NCBI GenBank assembly: GCA_003971905.1
Contig: RSEE01000169.1
Coordinates: 1-64,000 of the forward strand
Source: Moniliella sp. 'wahieum'
Taxonomy: Eukaryota; Basidiomycota; Moniliellomycetes; Moniliellales; Moniliellaceae
DNA: 64,000 bases
Direction: 5' to 3'
Below are positions 1-12,245 of the stretch, in pieces; positions within the stretch are counted from its first letter, which is position 1, and each line of letters opens with the position of its first letter. The notes under the pieces were generated by a model. It ran no database searches. It was not told where the DNA came from and worked only from the letters and a program-made list of their open reading frames with translations. Made by a program: the position numbers and the translations under genes.

Positions 1-521
1 TCACCGCTCTTCCCTGAGTAATAGTCTCTCCGGAGTATCGCTCCCCCGTCAATCATCAAGGTGGCTGCGCCGACATCTCGAATCCCTATACTAAAGAAAT
101 AGCCTCTGCAATGACGAACCAACGATGTATAGATATATAACCTCTCCCCCTTTCACTATTCAGCACTCCGCTTCGCTGCCCCCTCATCTCGATTCCCACC
201 TATATAGAAGCTTTGCCAAGTCGTATAAACGATGTACATAGGCAGCATACGTACATTGATATGTGTTTAGGCGTGGGGTTTCCCTGCAACAGCCATAAGC
301 TCCGTCAATGATATGGATGTAGTAACTAGTAACTAGTAAGAATCAAAGATGATCGATGATCGATGACTTACCGGTTACTGCCTTCCCTTTCTTTCTGTGC
401 TCGTGACTACTCAAGAGCCACCCAGTCGCGATCGGCACCCACTTAGCGCTGCCTACGGCTTGATTGCCAGGCGACCTATATGCCATCATGCATCTCACCA
501 GAACTACGGTGCATCCGTGTC
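1..521. other. Left-edge non-coding stretch
   Basis: I see no supportable gene here. It holds two short heptad tandem arrays: two units of aACTAGT at 324-337 and two units of gATCGAT at 351-364. The 3' end of the farnesyltransferase alpha gene could extend into its right side, because the last stop of that gene is uncertain. Confidence 0.5.
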
Positions 522-2025
522 CTATCCCAGGAAAGGGAGGAGACCAGTCTGCCGCTGTACTCGGCAGCAGCAGAGGCAAGGACCGGTGATGAGGAATGCT
601 ATCAAGGGTAGGTATCGAAGCGTATATGATTGTCGGCTGTGGCCAGGAGGGGGGGTGGGTGGGTGAGAGAGGGATCGGATTGAATATTGAAGTGGGTCGG
701 CAAAACAAAGGGCCGAGCGCAAAAAAGCGCAACACAAAGGAAAGAAGAGGACCGGTGGCTCGCACGGTCCTTCAGTCCTTCCCACAGGGCCAAAGAGCTT
801 TCGTTTGTCGACCCAGTAGCGAGTGCGAATGGGATCGGCATTAACGAGGCGGGTGAGAAGGCGCAACGCACGAGCCCGATACGCATCCGCCTGGTCCGAG
901 GATAAACTAGGATCGCGTAACCGTGCTTGCAGACTATCCAACCTCCACTCTAGTGCATGCGGTGTCCCGTTGCCCCCCATATCGGCATCGGGAGAAGCTG
1001 CAATGTCTTCCTCCGAAGGACTGAGGCTGGAGGCGAACAAGTCCAGTTGGTCCCGTACCTGCGTGGCCAAACGTCCTTTGGACGTTGCGTAGGCCACTCG
1101 GTCCGGATCGTCCGAGTTGAGTATCCTGTTGGTCTCTTTCTCCAGTTGGGCATATGCGCCCCCCAAATACGCCCATGGCGACGCATTGTTCTTCGTCACA
1201 GCAATCTTGTTCTTGGTGTAGGTGATCCCCGCACACGCTCGCCAGGGGATCCGGCGTGGTGCTGAGCAAGCCGACGCCAAACTGAACAAAGTAGCGATGA
1301 TTCCATGCACTGTTGTTGAACAGGTCCGCAGCATCGCTTCGGTAAACTTGACCTCTTGGTCCCAGAGGGAGGGTGCAGTACGCGCCTGGAGCGAGCGCGC
1401 CGGACTCGCAGGACTGGATGCTTGCTCCGAAGGGTCCCGGCAAAGTACACCAAAGCCCATTCGCGGTGAATCCAGGTATGGTAGTTTTTGCCATCCTCAG
1501 CTAACACCGAAGCAGTTACCTCGAGCTCCGTGTTGGCCAGTTGGGACCACAGCGCATACGCCACGTCTTCCCCCTCCTCGGGGATACGAGCGAGGATGCA
1601 CCGCGCCAGCTCCTGCACCACGTTCTTGCGATGCTGCCACACTGGTACTGTTTCATGTGCTCGTGACACCGGTCGTCCAGAATGTCCATCTCGGCGGCCA
1701 AGCGAGCTTCGGTGGAGAGCACAGGGGGGAGGAAAGGGTCGTCGCGTGCCTGCTCGGGCGCAGGCAGCAGGTCGGCACACAGCAGCTGAAACCGGTAGGC
1801 CCAGATGGTGTAGTTGCTGCTGGCGAGTGTGGAGAGGAAGGTGGTGAGGCCGAGCGCACGCAGGCTCAGCTCGCCCTCGCGCGACAGGGTGCGGAAGAGG
1901 TCCATGGCGCGAGCAAAGTCGGGAGGATAGAGGATGGGACAGAGAGGCTCGTTGGTCTCCTTCTGCGGGGTGGGGGTGACGTCGGCCCACAAGGGACTGG
2001 CAGCGTCAAAGGCGGGTGGGTCCAT
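522..2025 (-). CDS. RAM2: Protein farnesyltransferase/geranylgeranyltransferase type I alpha subunit (frameshifted)
   Basis: This is the alpha subunit shared by protein farnesyltransferase and type I geranylgeranyltransferase, the cytosolic enzymes that prenylate CaaX proteins such as Ras, Rho and lipopeptide pheromones. The ATG at 2025 opens an acidic Pro-rich N-terminus. The five PPTA-type helical repeats can be followed in order: NYTIWAYR, VWQHRK, TWIHREW, NNSAWNHRYF and SPWAYLGGAY, then a C-terminal helix ending near YWVDKRK. They lie in different frames: breaks fall close to 1650 (after HMKQYQ), 1440, 1330 and 1190. No splice sites fit these breaks, so I read them as single-base indels. 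Length is about 400 aa, near the family range. The stop at 522 follows the open frame, but the protein may really end nearer 780. A Rho GTPase ending CRLL, a likely substrate, lies further right in this window. Confidence 0.85.
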
Positions 2026-3068
2026 GGCCACGGCAGCGCGCGAAGGCGAAGGGAGGGGGGGGGAGAACGGGAAGAGGAAGAGGAAGAGGAAGAAGAAGGA
2101 GAAGGCGAAGGAAAGGCGAAGGAGAAGGCGAAGGAGCAGGAGAAGAAGGGGCTGGTGAGGATGCTGCTCTGGGTGGTTGGCTGGCTGTCTTGCGTTCGTG
2201 CCTGCTACGCCCCAAAGGAGTACAATCGGGGCCAACGACCGAACGGCGGGCGGGAGTAGCTAGCTAGTAGGCCCTAGTAGGCCCGAGTCCATGTGAGGGG
2301 GAGTGCCTGGGTTGAGTGCCTGGCCGCTGCACTGGCACCGGCAGTGTGCCATGTGACGTCAGATCACACGTGGCGACGGCTGACGCTGCAGCTGGGGCAG
2401 CCAACGCCGCGCCGGCGCGACGCCGGAAACCAACTGGCGCCATGGCGGGGGGGGGGGAGGCGCAACCCTAGGGGTGGGGTAGACTGCCCCCCCTGGCGCT
2501 GGGCTGCTGCGGGCGGGGCTAGGGCGCGAGGAGCGCAGCAGCGTTCTGGTGTGGTCTAGCCCTGGCGCTCCGAGTTGTCTGAGAGCGCAGCAGCGCGGCG
2601 GGCATCATGCATCAGCGATCAGCGATCAGCAATCGATCAGCTGGGATCGGCTGGCATCCCAGTGCTGCCCCCACCGCAAGAAGAAAGACTATACGACCCG
2701 AGTAGGGTTAGGGCGTAGCTTGTTTTACGTTTCATCAGCCAACCCCATCGCATACATCACATCCACCCACCACATCACACCTGTCCATTCCATGCTGGAA
2801 CAGTATAGTGGCCCATGTAGATGCCCATCATTGGCACCATCCCCTCTGCTTGCCGACCCCATCCCCATTCGGGGCAAGCGACGAGCGACGAGGGAAACTG
2901 CATGGCCAGCCTCGGCCAGTTCCTGCACACTACAGCTCGCGCTGCTTGCCCACAATCTTCGTCTGCCGCGTAGACCGAATCCCGACTGTCTGCGTTCCCG
3001 TCCGTTCGCATCATCATGATCGCAAGCGTGTCAGCACATCCATCCTTCCCCCGTTTCCTTCTGTCCCC
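2026..3068. other. Intergenic region between RAM2 and RAD7
   Basis: GC-rich spacer with homopolymer G runs and no convincing gene. At 2606-2633 four in-phase heptads occur (cATGCAT, cAGCGAT, cAGCGAT, cAGCAAT). RAM2 and RAD7 are both on the minus strand, so this holds the RAM2 promoter and the RAD7 3' region. Confidence 0.5.
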
Positions 3069-5171
3069 TCAGCGCTCAACCTCACCGCACCACTCCCACC
3101 GACTCGACAGACGTACCACACGGTTGCACCCAAACACATGGATGCGCTTCAAGCGGCTGTGGAGCAGCTGGCCAACCAACTCATCTGCCACGGCGCGTAC
3201 AAACGAAACATCGAGCATTTCCAACACGGGGATTTGGCCCACCAACTGAGCCAGTCCTGCCTCGCTCAGGCGGTCGTCCGAATTGACACAGACAGGTCAG
3301 TGTTTCTCCTGCATGTGCCAAGATCGCAGTCAAGACTTCATCCCCCACCTGGTCGATGCGACTCAGATCAAGGCTCTGCAGCTCGGCCCGTCCCCCTCGC
3401 CCTCGCCCTCGCTCTCGCCCTCGGACGGCGTCCAGGCCGTGAACAAGTCCACCAGCCCGTCCGAGGAAAGCCGCGAGAGCCGGGACAGGTTGAGCGAATG
3501 CAACCCCCGACTCTTCTTGACCCCCACCAACACCTTGTCCGTCAAGGCGGTGTTGCCGGAAAGGTTGAGGTGGCGTAGGTGGGCGCCGACATGGTCCAGC
3601 AGAGCCAGCACCTCGGGATCGTGCAAACTCTTAGGTGGGACACCGGGAGCCGAGACCCCGGATCAGAGATATCGAGGTACGTAAGGTGCGTCAACGTGCA
3701 GTGGCTGGAGCGCCTTGGCGTTCAACGGTCCAATTTGGGCCAAACCCAACTGGCTCACGTTGGGACAATGGTGCGCCAAGGCGCGTGTACAGGCTCGGTC
3801 GAACCGTGCCGATTCTCGGATCTTGAAACTGGTCAGGCCACTGCCCACCCGGCCAAAGAACCTCCGCCAAGCTTCTTGCCGAACCAGAAACGGACCGTAC
3901 AATTCCACATCCGTCAAGTGCCCTCCCCACTTGTCCCCCCACGAAGCCAGGACCGAATCGTCAACCTGCCCACACAGTTGCAGGTTGACGAGACGCACAT
4001 GGGGGCACACGTCCGGGAACGTGGAAAGCGTCCGAGATGAAAGGTCACTGCAGTCGTACAGTCGTAACTCGCTCACGTTAGGAGCAAGAAAGAGCTTCAC
4101 CGTCTCATTGTCCAACCGACGGTTCCGACACAGTGCTTGGGCCACTTTGTCCCTGTTTTCCCCCGTCACACAGCACAGGTCCTCCACCTGCTCAATGTGC
4201 CGACTCATGACATTGATACACATCTCCTGCAGCGTCGGCAACCTCTCTTCTTGCAATGCGAGCAGCGCCTTGCGCCGGGCGAATGCCGACAACGTCCGGG
4301 TACGAGTCGCCTTGGAGATAGGGGGCGTTGGCGTGGACGTATGAACGCCCTCTTCGGTGGCGTTGGCGCCACACACATGGCAGATCGGACCGTTGGAAAC
4401 GTAGGTGGTATACGTCGTGATGGCAAACCGTTTCTCGCATCCGGCGCAGTAAGCCAGCGCTCCATTCGGCCTGATCATCGAGGCAGACGGACGAATCGTG
4501 ATGAGCGAAGTGGCACTAGCTCTACCTGTGCGCAACCTCATCCTCGTCGTTCGCAGAGGCGCTTGCATGCCTTCTGCCCACTCCACTTCCCCACACCCCA
4601 CTCCTCTTCGCCTTCATCGGATTCATCAAATGTCTTGCGCTTCCGGCTGCCCACCTCCGCCGCCGCTCGCACCCCAGTCAACTTCTCCCACGTTGAATCG
4701 ATCCTACCGCTGCCAGACCCAGACCCGAACCTAGACCCAGATCCAGATCCAGATCCAGACCCAGATGCATACCCAGACCCAGACCCGGACCCAGGTGCAT
4801 ACCCATGCCCAGGTCCGGACCGAGCCTCGGTTTCCTCTCCCTGACCGTTGCCCTGCAGCTGAACCGTGTTGTCTTGCTCCTCATCCCCATTCCCCTCATG
4901 TTCACCTTCATGTTGATCCCCGTCCCCAACTTGGCGACGGGCAAAGCGGCTGGGGTGGCCGCGAGGCGTTATGCCGTTTTCCTAGTGGGGCGGCAGACAC
5001 GCGTGAGCAATTGAACCAAAGACGCACATGCAGCAGCATTGAGTACTAACTACTGATTGCTGATTATAGATGCCAAATGGGAAGGGGGGAGGGGAAGGAG
5101 AAGGGGGGGCGACGCACGCGGAGGAACTCGGTAAGTGCACTGGTATGACCGCGGACGTTGATGTTGGACAT
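3069..5171 (-). CDS. RAD7: DNA repair protein RAD7 (nucleotide excision repair, LRR protein; frameshifted)
   Basis: RAD7 is the leucine-rich-repeat partner of RAD16 in global genome nucleotide excision repair, acting as a nuclear damage-recognition and ubiquitin-ligase component. Exon 1 (5171-5118) encodes the hallmark start with HTSALTEFLR. A 136-nt intron (4982-5117, donor GTGCGT) joins it in phase to ENGITPRG, rebuilding the conserved FLRENGI motif. A Gly-Ser repeat from a hexamer tract (about 4720-4800) follows, then a probable 55-nt intron (4471-4525). Next come a zinc-binding pair (YCAGCEKRF and ICHVCG), the conserved LQEMCI helix, an LRR array to about 3120, and the C-terminal signature VFGCNRV. 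Frame breaks near 4560, 3665 and 3290 are bridged by continuing homology. Stop TGA at 3069-3071; about 635 aa. Confidence 0.88.
4720..4800 (-). repeat. Exonic hexanucleotide repeat in RAD7 (Gly-Ser tract)
   Basis: Imperfect tandem CCAGAC/CCAGAT hexamers inside RAD7 exon 2, coding on the minus strand for alternating Gly-Ser. The unit is a multiple of three, so unit gain or loss keeps frame. Confidence 0.8.
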
Positions 5172-6545
5172 GGTGCGCAGGCAGGCGAGTAGAACTCGTG
5201 GTGGAGGTGCAGAGGTGCGGGAGTGGGAGTGGGCGTGGGATCGAGAGCATAGAGGCTCAGGAGGGACTAGGGACTATTGAATGGCTGTGGCAACCCGCTT
5301 TTGCCATCCAGTCCTCTGCTTAACTAGCTTAATTGCTACCGCTTAACGCTTAAAGTGCGCGGCTACGTCATTGCGTAATTAAATTTACCTCACCAAGTCG
5401 CTAGTCGCTAGTTATAGTGACGCGTTTACGAGTAACTCACTGGGACGAGTCACTAGACGGGGACTAAGTGTTGGTCACCACGTTCTTGAAGAGCAACAGT
5501 CACTAGTCACTGGCCTGATGCACCTGATGAGACCTGGAGCGGCCTGGAGGCCTGGATCCCTGATGGTCCTGGATGGTGAGGCAATCGCACTGGTGGTGGG
5601 GTAGGGGTGGTGGTCTAAGATCTAATCCAAAGCTAACCAACAACACTTAGGCAAAACGGCAGGGAGAAAACAAAAGGAACTCCTGCTAGGCCTGAGGCTC
5701 AGGTTGAGCCCTCAGCCTTAGCCTGACGGGAACTGAAGCTTGAAGGGACGCTGGCCAAAATGCACGAGCCACCCGGGGGCTCAACCTAGTCACCAGCCAC
5801 TCTTTTGACTATAGTAGCTTCAAGCGTAAAGGACACGGCGGCTAGTTTGACGCTCAGTACTAGGTACTAGGTAGGCTGTGGTAGCAGTAGCAGTAGCAGT
5901 AGCCAGTAGCCAATAGCCAGTAGCAGACAGTGCCACCCTTGCCCTTCCCCATCTCAACCTCTCAACCTCTCAACCTCTCAACCTCTCAACCTCTCACACT
6001 CTCATCGACCTCCCGCTATCGACTATCGACAAACGAGGTTGGGCCTGGGGGAGGTTATCATCCCACCTATCTGCCACGATGCCGCCCTGTTGGTCCTGGC
6101 GTCTCGCACTGGTACAACTCCTGCCGCATCCCTAACCCTGGCCGATATGACATGCGACATGTGAGCAGGCATGGGAGAGGAGACCCTTGAAGGTCAAGCC
6201 TAAGGGCCTAAGGCCTGATACTTGTACTTGATATACCATGCGTGAGGCGCTGGCCTGAGGCAGTACACACTAGGAAGGGAACGCGGGCGTGGGGGTAGGA
6301 CCAACGTGCGAACCGTGCGGAACCGTGCGGAACCGTGCGGAACGGACGAAACGCGCAAGAGGAGCAGACGGGTGGGAAAACGTAGCTCGCTAGCAACAAG
6401 CAAGGGATAGACCGACGAAGCAAGTGACCAAAGGGGAAACCCGCTTAAACGCATAAACACATAAACACATGAACACATGGACACCTCGCCCCTACCCGGT
6501 CCCCGGTCCCCGGTTCCCCCTCCCCGGTCGCCCTTCCCCCTTCAC
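5172..6545. other. Intergenic repeat-rich region upstream of RAD7
   Basis: No gene seen. It contains heptad remnants (cGCTAGT near 5396, GTACTAG near 5865), AGTAGC-type tracts at 5880-5925, five exact 8-nt units of ctcaacct at 5953-5992, and three exact 10-nt units of aaccgtgcgg at 6311-6340. Open frames here only reflect these repeats. Confidence 0.55.
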
Positions 6546-7986
6546 CTATCTCCGCGCGGGCACGGTCCGGGAGGACAAGATGTTAGCCCAACCGGGTTCC
6601 TCGTCGTCGCTCAAGGCCAGCTCAGCGAGGGAGATGATCCGGCTCGGCGGACGCATAGCGCGGGACTTTTTGCGCAGCGTACGGGTACTTCCCGAGCCAG
6701 AGGACGCAGAAGCCGAAGAAGGTAGACCCAGGCCTGGAAGGTGGTTGACCTGAGAGGCAGGGGACGCAACACCATCACTGTCGCCCTCTTCGTCTTGCTC
6801 TTGCGCTGGCGGTTGAGCCTCCCTGCGTGTGGATCGGCCGAGCGAACTGGCTCTTGGAGGGATGCCAGGGATGGGGGAGGAGGCCGCACTAACAGGGGAG
6901 CAAGGTAGGTCAGTTGGCGGGAGCGGTTGGGGGGGCGTTGGGGCGGAGTGTGCGGTTGAGGGTGAGGGTGAGGTAGAGGCTGGGCTGGGGTTGCGGTTGT
7001 GTTGTTGTTGTTGTTGTTGAGTCGGAGGCTGCGCGGTAGGTGGAGATAGAGATGGTGATGAAGGCTGAAGCGGAGATGGAGATGGAGATGGAGATGGAGA
7101 CGGAGACAGAGACTGAGACTGAGACTGAGACTGGGACGGAGACTGGGATTGAGGTTGAGGTTGCTGCCGCGGTTGGTTTTGAAGAAGAGGTTGAGGTTGA
7201 GGTTGAGGTTGGGGCTGAAGTTGAGGGTTAGGGAGCTGGTAGGACGGCTGTTGGTTGGCTGCTAACGGGGCCGCACTGGAGAATGGTGGTGGGTCGGATG
7301 CGCAAGGGGGGGAGATGGAGATGGGCGGGGGCGAAGGATGGAACGAAGGTGAGACAAGCGGTTCTCCCGTCTGCTCTGCGTCGGGACCAGGACCAGAGGG
7401 GGGAAGAGCGAGCGTGGTGCCGGCCACAGAGTGGGCCGAGGAGGGGGAGGAGGAGCGAGGGTGGCTACGCGACAGAGAGGGGGAGGAGGCCGTGCGGGAC
7501 CGAAGCTGCTGCTGCTGGGCACCAAAGTAGTCGCTGGTCCAGTCGGGTTCGAGCTCGGCAAATGCGTCGCCGCCACCACGTACGTCGGGCGGGCGGTGCG
7601 GGCTGGGGAGCAAGGAGGACGAGGTGACCGAGCGGAAGGAGCGGAAGGAGGTGCCGCTGAGCTGGGCGCGGATGCCCGTCGGCTGCGGGCCGATGGTCTC
7701 GCCCCATGCGCCGGTGCCCTGGGCGCAACCTCAAAGTGGAACTGGCGGCGACGCTCGAGCGGGCGGGGGGGCGGGACGGGGGTGCCAAAGGGCGCGCGGG
7801 GCAGCAGCGGATCGGGCTCGGCCTGGGACTGGAAGCGCGCAATCTTGTCGCGCACAGGCGCGGCGGCGTGGGTGTCGTGCTGGGTGGCGGGCAGCGGCGG
7901 GGGGGTGTGTGGGCGCGCTCGAGCGCAGCGATGCGCTCGCGCAGCGTCTCCTTGCGCGCACGCGCCGGCAGCTGCGCAGACGCCAT
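6546..7986 (-). CDS. Uncharacterised Ser/Pro/Gln-rich protein with N-terminal helical motif (frameshifted)
   Basis: Function not recognised. The ATG at 7986 starts a basic, probably helical N-terminus (RARKETLRERIAALE). A break near 7900 leads to a conserved-looking stretch with VRDKIARFQ and LLPRAPFGTP, and a second break near 7700 leads into the long frame ending at TAG 6546-6548. The middle is extremely low in complexity: runs of Gln-Pro, Ser-Gln and Ser-Pro dipeptides encoded by hexamer repeats (about 7050-7230), plus a Gln homopolymer near 7010. The C-terminus is charged and more complex (RIISLAELALSDDEEPGWANIL), which suggests a real protein and not a shadow frame. Length about 470 aa. 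It is divergent from KAP104, with about 650 bp between the start codons. Confidence 0.6.
7040..7230 (-). repeat. Exonic hexanucleotide repeat (Ser-Pro / Ser-Gln tract)
   Basis: Tandem GGAGAT, GACTGA and GAGGTT hexamers within the low-complexity gene; on the minus strand they encode Ser-Pro, Ser-Gln and Gln-Pro dipeptides. Confidence 0.85.
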
Positions 7987-8638
7987 GGGCAGAAGGATGG
8001 ATGCGGCGGCGGGGGGGCAGCTGGCAAGCGTGGGTGTGGGTGTGGTGCGCGGGCCTCCACGTCAGGCAGGCGGGGGGCGTGGATGCGGGAATGAATAATG
8101 GCAGATCGGATGTGATCTGCCTGCGCACCAGTCCCACCGGCCTAGTTCGGGTGCGCTGGGGGCGGGCCGACTTTGCTATTGCGATTGCTATTGCGATTGC
8201 TATTGATTGCTATTGATTGCTATTGCTATAGCACTTCTGGGTTGATTCCGGCCTCGGGTTTGTTCGCCTCCTCGTGCCTGGGGGCCGCCGCTTGCTCGGA
8301 ATCGCAATGGGTCCTTACCTCACCACCCAGTCCGCCCATGCCAGCACACGCATACACACCACCATCTAGGCCTGGCGGACGAAGCAAGCAGCCACAGATG
8401 GCGGGGTCGGTCGCGGTGGGATGGCGGATGCATCAGATGGCACACTGGGGCGCGCGCAGAGATGAGGTAAGCACACACCCACATCCCGCCCTGCGTTCCC
8501 CCCATTCCCGCCCAGCCGCCCCCACCCCCCCACCCGCACCACTAGGGTTGCCGTGTGCGTGGCAGCCGCAGCCGCCCCCCCCACTCGGCGCCACGAAGAA
8601 GTATCCCACCACCACCCTCTCGCCCCCGCCCCCTCCCA
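7987..8638. promoter_or_regulatory. Divergent intergenic region between the Ser/Pro-rich gene and KAP104
   Basis: The two genes point away from each other from this 650-bp interval, so it must hold both promoters. It contains a short ATTGCG/ATTGCT hexamer tract at about 8176-8225 and C-rich stretches just before the KAP104 ATG. I see no clear TATA box. Confidence 0.45.
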
Positions 8639-11535
8639 ATGGCTGCGTCTGCTGTCGACGCTGGGTGGGCCCCCGACGCTTCCGTCTACAGCGGCTTCCT
8701 CCAGCTCCTCGACGCCACCACCTCCGCCGACCGCGATGCCCAGCAGCGCGTCCACGAAGAGGTCGCCCGCCTCCAGGCCAACGTGCCCGACTATGCCGCC
8801 TACCTCATGTACGCCTTTGCCCACATCCAGCCCCCCGGCTCCGCGGCCTCGGCCATCGCCGGCATCATGCTCAAGAACCACCTCAACGACCACTACGACG
8901 CCGTCCCCCCCCCCGTGCTCGACTATGTCCGTGCCGCTGTCTTCCCGCTCCTCGCCTCGCCCTCCGAAATGGTCCGCCGGTCCGCCGCCGGCGTCCTCAC
9001 CTCGCTCCTCGAGCTGGGCCTCGCCGCCTGGCCCCAGGGCATTGCCCAGCTCATCCAGCTCATGAACAGCAACAATCCCGACGAGATGGAGGCCGCGTTC
9101 AAGGTGTTTGCCAACCTGACCGAAGACATTGCGCCCACCTTGGAAAGCTTGGTCATCAACGGCGACAAACCCATCGACGTTCTCATCCCCGGCTGGATCC
9201 AGGCTGCAACGTATACCGAGAAAGGGTGCGCGTCCATGCGCTCAACTCGCTCAACCGCATGGCCGACCTGCCCTCGCTGACGTTCCAAACGCACATTGAC
9301 GCCTTTGTCAGTGCGCTCTTTGTCTTGGCCACAGACGAGGACCCTATGTCCGCCGCGAAGTGTGCAAGGCCTCTCCATCCTCTTGCACACCCGCTTTGAC
9401 AAGCTCGAACCTCACCTGGATGGCGTCGTGGACTACATGCTCTACTCGATGCAGGAGGAGAACGAGGACGTGAACCTCGAGGCCGCCGAGTTTTGGCTCG
9501 AGTTTGCTGAGGAAGAAGCCATCTCAGCGCGTCTGCAGCCCTACCTCGGCAAGCTCGTCCCAGGCCTGTTGCAAGGCATGACCTACTCGGAGGAGGAACA
9601 GCAACTGCTCGGCTCGGCCGAGGACGACGCTAACGTCCCCGATCGTCCAGAGGACATTGCCCCGCGGCATCTTCGTGGCGCTGGACACACGAATCAGCAT
9701 GTGGAAGAGACGACTGCCACGCAAAGCCGATCCCGCGCAGCTATCGATGCGCGCTTTGAGGACGATGACGATGAAGACGAATGGGACGAAGATGAGTTGG
9801 AAGATTTCGACGATGAAGATGCCCACCGGTGGAACTTGCGTAAATGCAGTGCTGCCACCTTGGACGTGCTTGCCGTCCGATTTGGCGAGACGTTGCTGGA
9901 ACCCTTGTTGCCACTGTTGAGAGAACGCTTGTTCAGCCAGGACTGGCTCCAGAGGGAAGTGGCCCTGCTCGCGTTGGTGCGGTAGCCGAGGGTGCCTTCA
10001 GCGGCATCGTTCCTCACCCCTACTCTTGTCCCACTTCTGCTTAACACCCTCTCGGACAGCCAGTCGTTGGTCCGCTCCATTACTTGCTGGACGCTTGGCC
10101 GCTACTCCAAGTGGTACGTCGCCGATGCCTCCCCGGAGCACTTGGCGACGTACTTTGCGCCTGTGCTGGAAGGCTTGCTGCGCATGATTCTGGACCGTGT
10201 CAAGCGCGTACAAGAAGCGGGCTGTAGTGCGTTTGCTACACTTGAAGAGGATGCAGGCGTCACAATCGTTCCCTACCTCCCTCACATTCTCCAGGCATTT
10301 TCCCAAGCCTTTCGCACGTACCAAAGAAGAACTTGCTGGTCCTATACGATGCGATTTGCGTCATGGCTGATGCCGTCGGCTCCGAACTCAACCGTCCAGA
10401 GTATCTCCAGACCCTTTTGCCCGTCCTGATGGACCGCTACACACAACTCGACGACGACGATACCAACTTGATCGCTCTGTTGGAATGCTTGTCGTCAGTT
10501 GCCATCGCATCGGGCACAGGCTTTGCCCAGTACGCTCCCACTGTCTACGTCCGCTGTGTGAGTATGGTGGCGGACGCGTTGCAGCGGTACGGGGGGCGAG
10601 GTGGACTTGGACTTTGATGATGAGCGGGACTTCGTCGTGACGTCGCTCGATCTCCTGTCGGGTCTGTTGCAAGGCTTGCAGACTCAAGCCCAGCCCTTGG
10701 TCGGGGACACATCGCATAATTTGATGCCGCTACTGGTGCTGTGCCTCCAAGTGCCTGACAGCAGTATTCGTCAATCTGCCTATGCGTTGATGGGGGATTT
10801 GGCCATCTTCGCTTTCCCGCAACTGGCGCCTTCGCTGCCCTACATCCTGCCTGAGATTGTGCGCCAAATCGAGCTGGCATCACAAGAAGAAGCCGTTCAA
10901 GTCTGCAACAACGCCGTCTGGGCCGTGGGCGAGATCGCACTACAAATCCCCCGGACGACCTCAAACCGTGGATCCAACCTTTGATTCAACGACTGGTCCC
11001 GCTCCTGCTCGGTCGGACCCACAAGTCCCTGACGGAGAATGCGGCAGTGACACTGGGTCGACTGGGACTGGTCGCACCCGAAGCGGTCGCTCCGCATCTT
11101 GAGGTGTTTGCCCAAGCTTGGTGCACCTCCCTCTGGGACATTCGCGATAACGATGAGAAAGATTCTGCGTTCCGCGGCTTTTGCCGCATGGTCGAACTCA
11201 ATCCCAACGCTATCACCAAGTCGTTTGGCTACTTTTGCATGGCCATCGTCCGCTGGCAAACGCCCAGCAAGGAGCTGAATGACCAATTCATCAGGGTACG
11301 TCCCCCCTAACCCCCTCCATTCTACCACTTCGCCTTCCCGCTCTATTCCTCTTTCTCTCCCTCTTTCTCTCATTTACGTATCCGTCGACTGACTTCCCCC
11401 CCCCCCCTTCCCTTGCCCTGTGCCAGATATTGAACGGGTTCAAGCAAAATGATCGGTCCCGCCGAATGGAAGCTAACAAACAGCAGTACCCCCCCCCTGA
11501 TCGCGGAGCGACTGGCGTCGCGCTACGGCCTTTAA
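8639..11535 (+). CDS. KAP104: Transportin / karyopherin beta-2 (nuclear import receptor; frameshifted)
   Basis: This importin-beta family receptor carries PY-NLS cargoes such as hnRNP proteins through nuclear pores, releasing them on RanGTP binding. HEAT repeats run along the whole length. Transportin-specific features are the segment VPDRPEDIAPR followed by an acidic loop (rich in Asp/Glu near 9750-9820) and then WNLRKCSAATLDVLA, and further on VRSITCWTLGRYSKW. One 131-nt intron (11296-11426, donor GTACGT) precedes ILNGFKQ. The C-terminus reads LIAERLASRYGL and stops at TAA 11533-11535. Total about 920 aa, matching the family. Single-base breaks fall near 9226, 9345, 9363, 9977, 10010, 10325, 10593, 10950, 11455 and 11480; homology resumes at once after each, so the gene is probably intact in the organism. 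Confidence 0.93.
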
Positions 11536-12245
11536 CTTTGAATCCCCTTGCGCTTTTCGCGGTGGGACAAAATGGGCCCAATTCACGCCTTTGCATTTGC
11601 ACGTACAATCTTGGACCCCTCTTCTCCCCCCCCCCTCCTACTCTTACCCTTACCCTTACCCTTCTCTCTCCTCTTACCCTTCCCTTCTCTCTCTCTTACC
11701 CTTACCCTTCTCTCTCCCCTTACCCTCCTCTCTACCCTTAACAACAACAACACCCGGTGCCTGGTTTTACACCTCGGCGGTAAAGCATGCAAAGACAAAG
11801 ACAAAGATGGAGGAAATCAGGCTGAAACGCCAGCTTACTCTCTTCTATCATATATCACCCCTCCCGCTTCTCACTTGCGCCTCCCGCTGACGCGCGCTCC
11901 AGTCCTGCTCCCTATCGCTTCGAGGTAGCCAGGTCACGCTCTCAGCGTTCAGCCAGCGTTCAACGTCCACAGTTCAACCTTCAACCTTCAACCTTCAACG
12001 TACAGAACCTTCATGCGTCACATACAACCCTTGAGTGATAGGAGATGGGAAGGCCGCTTGGTCGGATGCTGGTGTTGGGGCTGGGGCAGTTGCGCATGCG
12101 AGGCGGGATGGTGCCAACGCGGCTTACGCGACATGGGTTTGATACAGACACCTCACACGAGGTGGTGCTAGAAGATATAGATTTCCTCGTCCTGCCTCTC
12201 TCTTGCTCTTGCTGTAGTTTGGGTTTGAGTTGGCGTCGTCCCGCG
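11536..12245. other. Intergenic region between KAP104 and the Zn2Cys6 gene (convergent 3' ends)
   Basis: Pyrimidine-rich DNA with CTTACC-type hexamers at about 11638-11740 and four TTCAACC-type heptads at about 11972-11999. No gene is supported. Confidence 0.5.

Noticed and set aside
8170-8230. Long open frames starting in the ATTGCG/ATTGCT tract
   Set aside because: They start at TTG codons within a simple repeat and run over the KAP104 start in another frame; only the KAP104 frame has homology.
522-11535. Programmed ribosomal frameshifting as the cause of the frame breaks
   Set aside because: Breaks are too many, occur in ribosomal protein genes, and share no slippery site or downstream structure; consensus indel error is simpler.
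11638-11740. CTTACC-type tandem hexamers resembling telomeric DNA
   Set aside because: The unit is CCCTTA, not CCCTAA; it is short, interrupted by CTCT tracts, and lies between two genes, so it is not a telomere.
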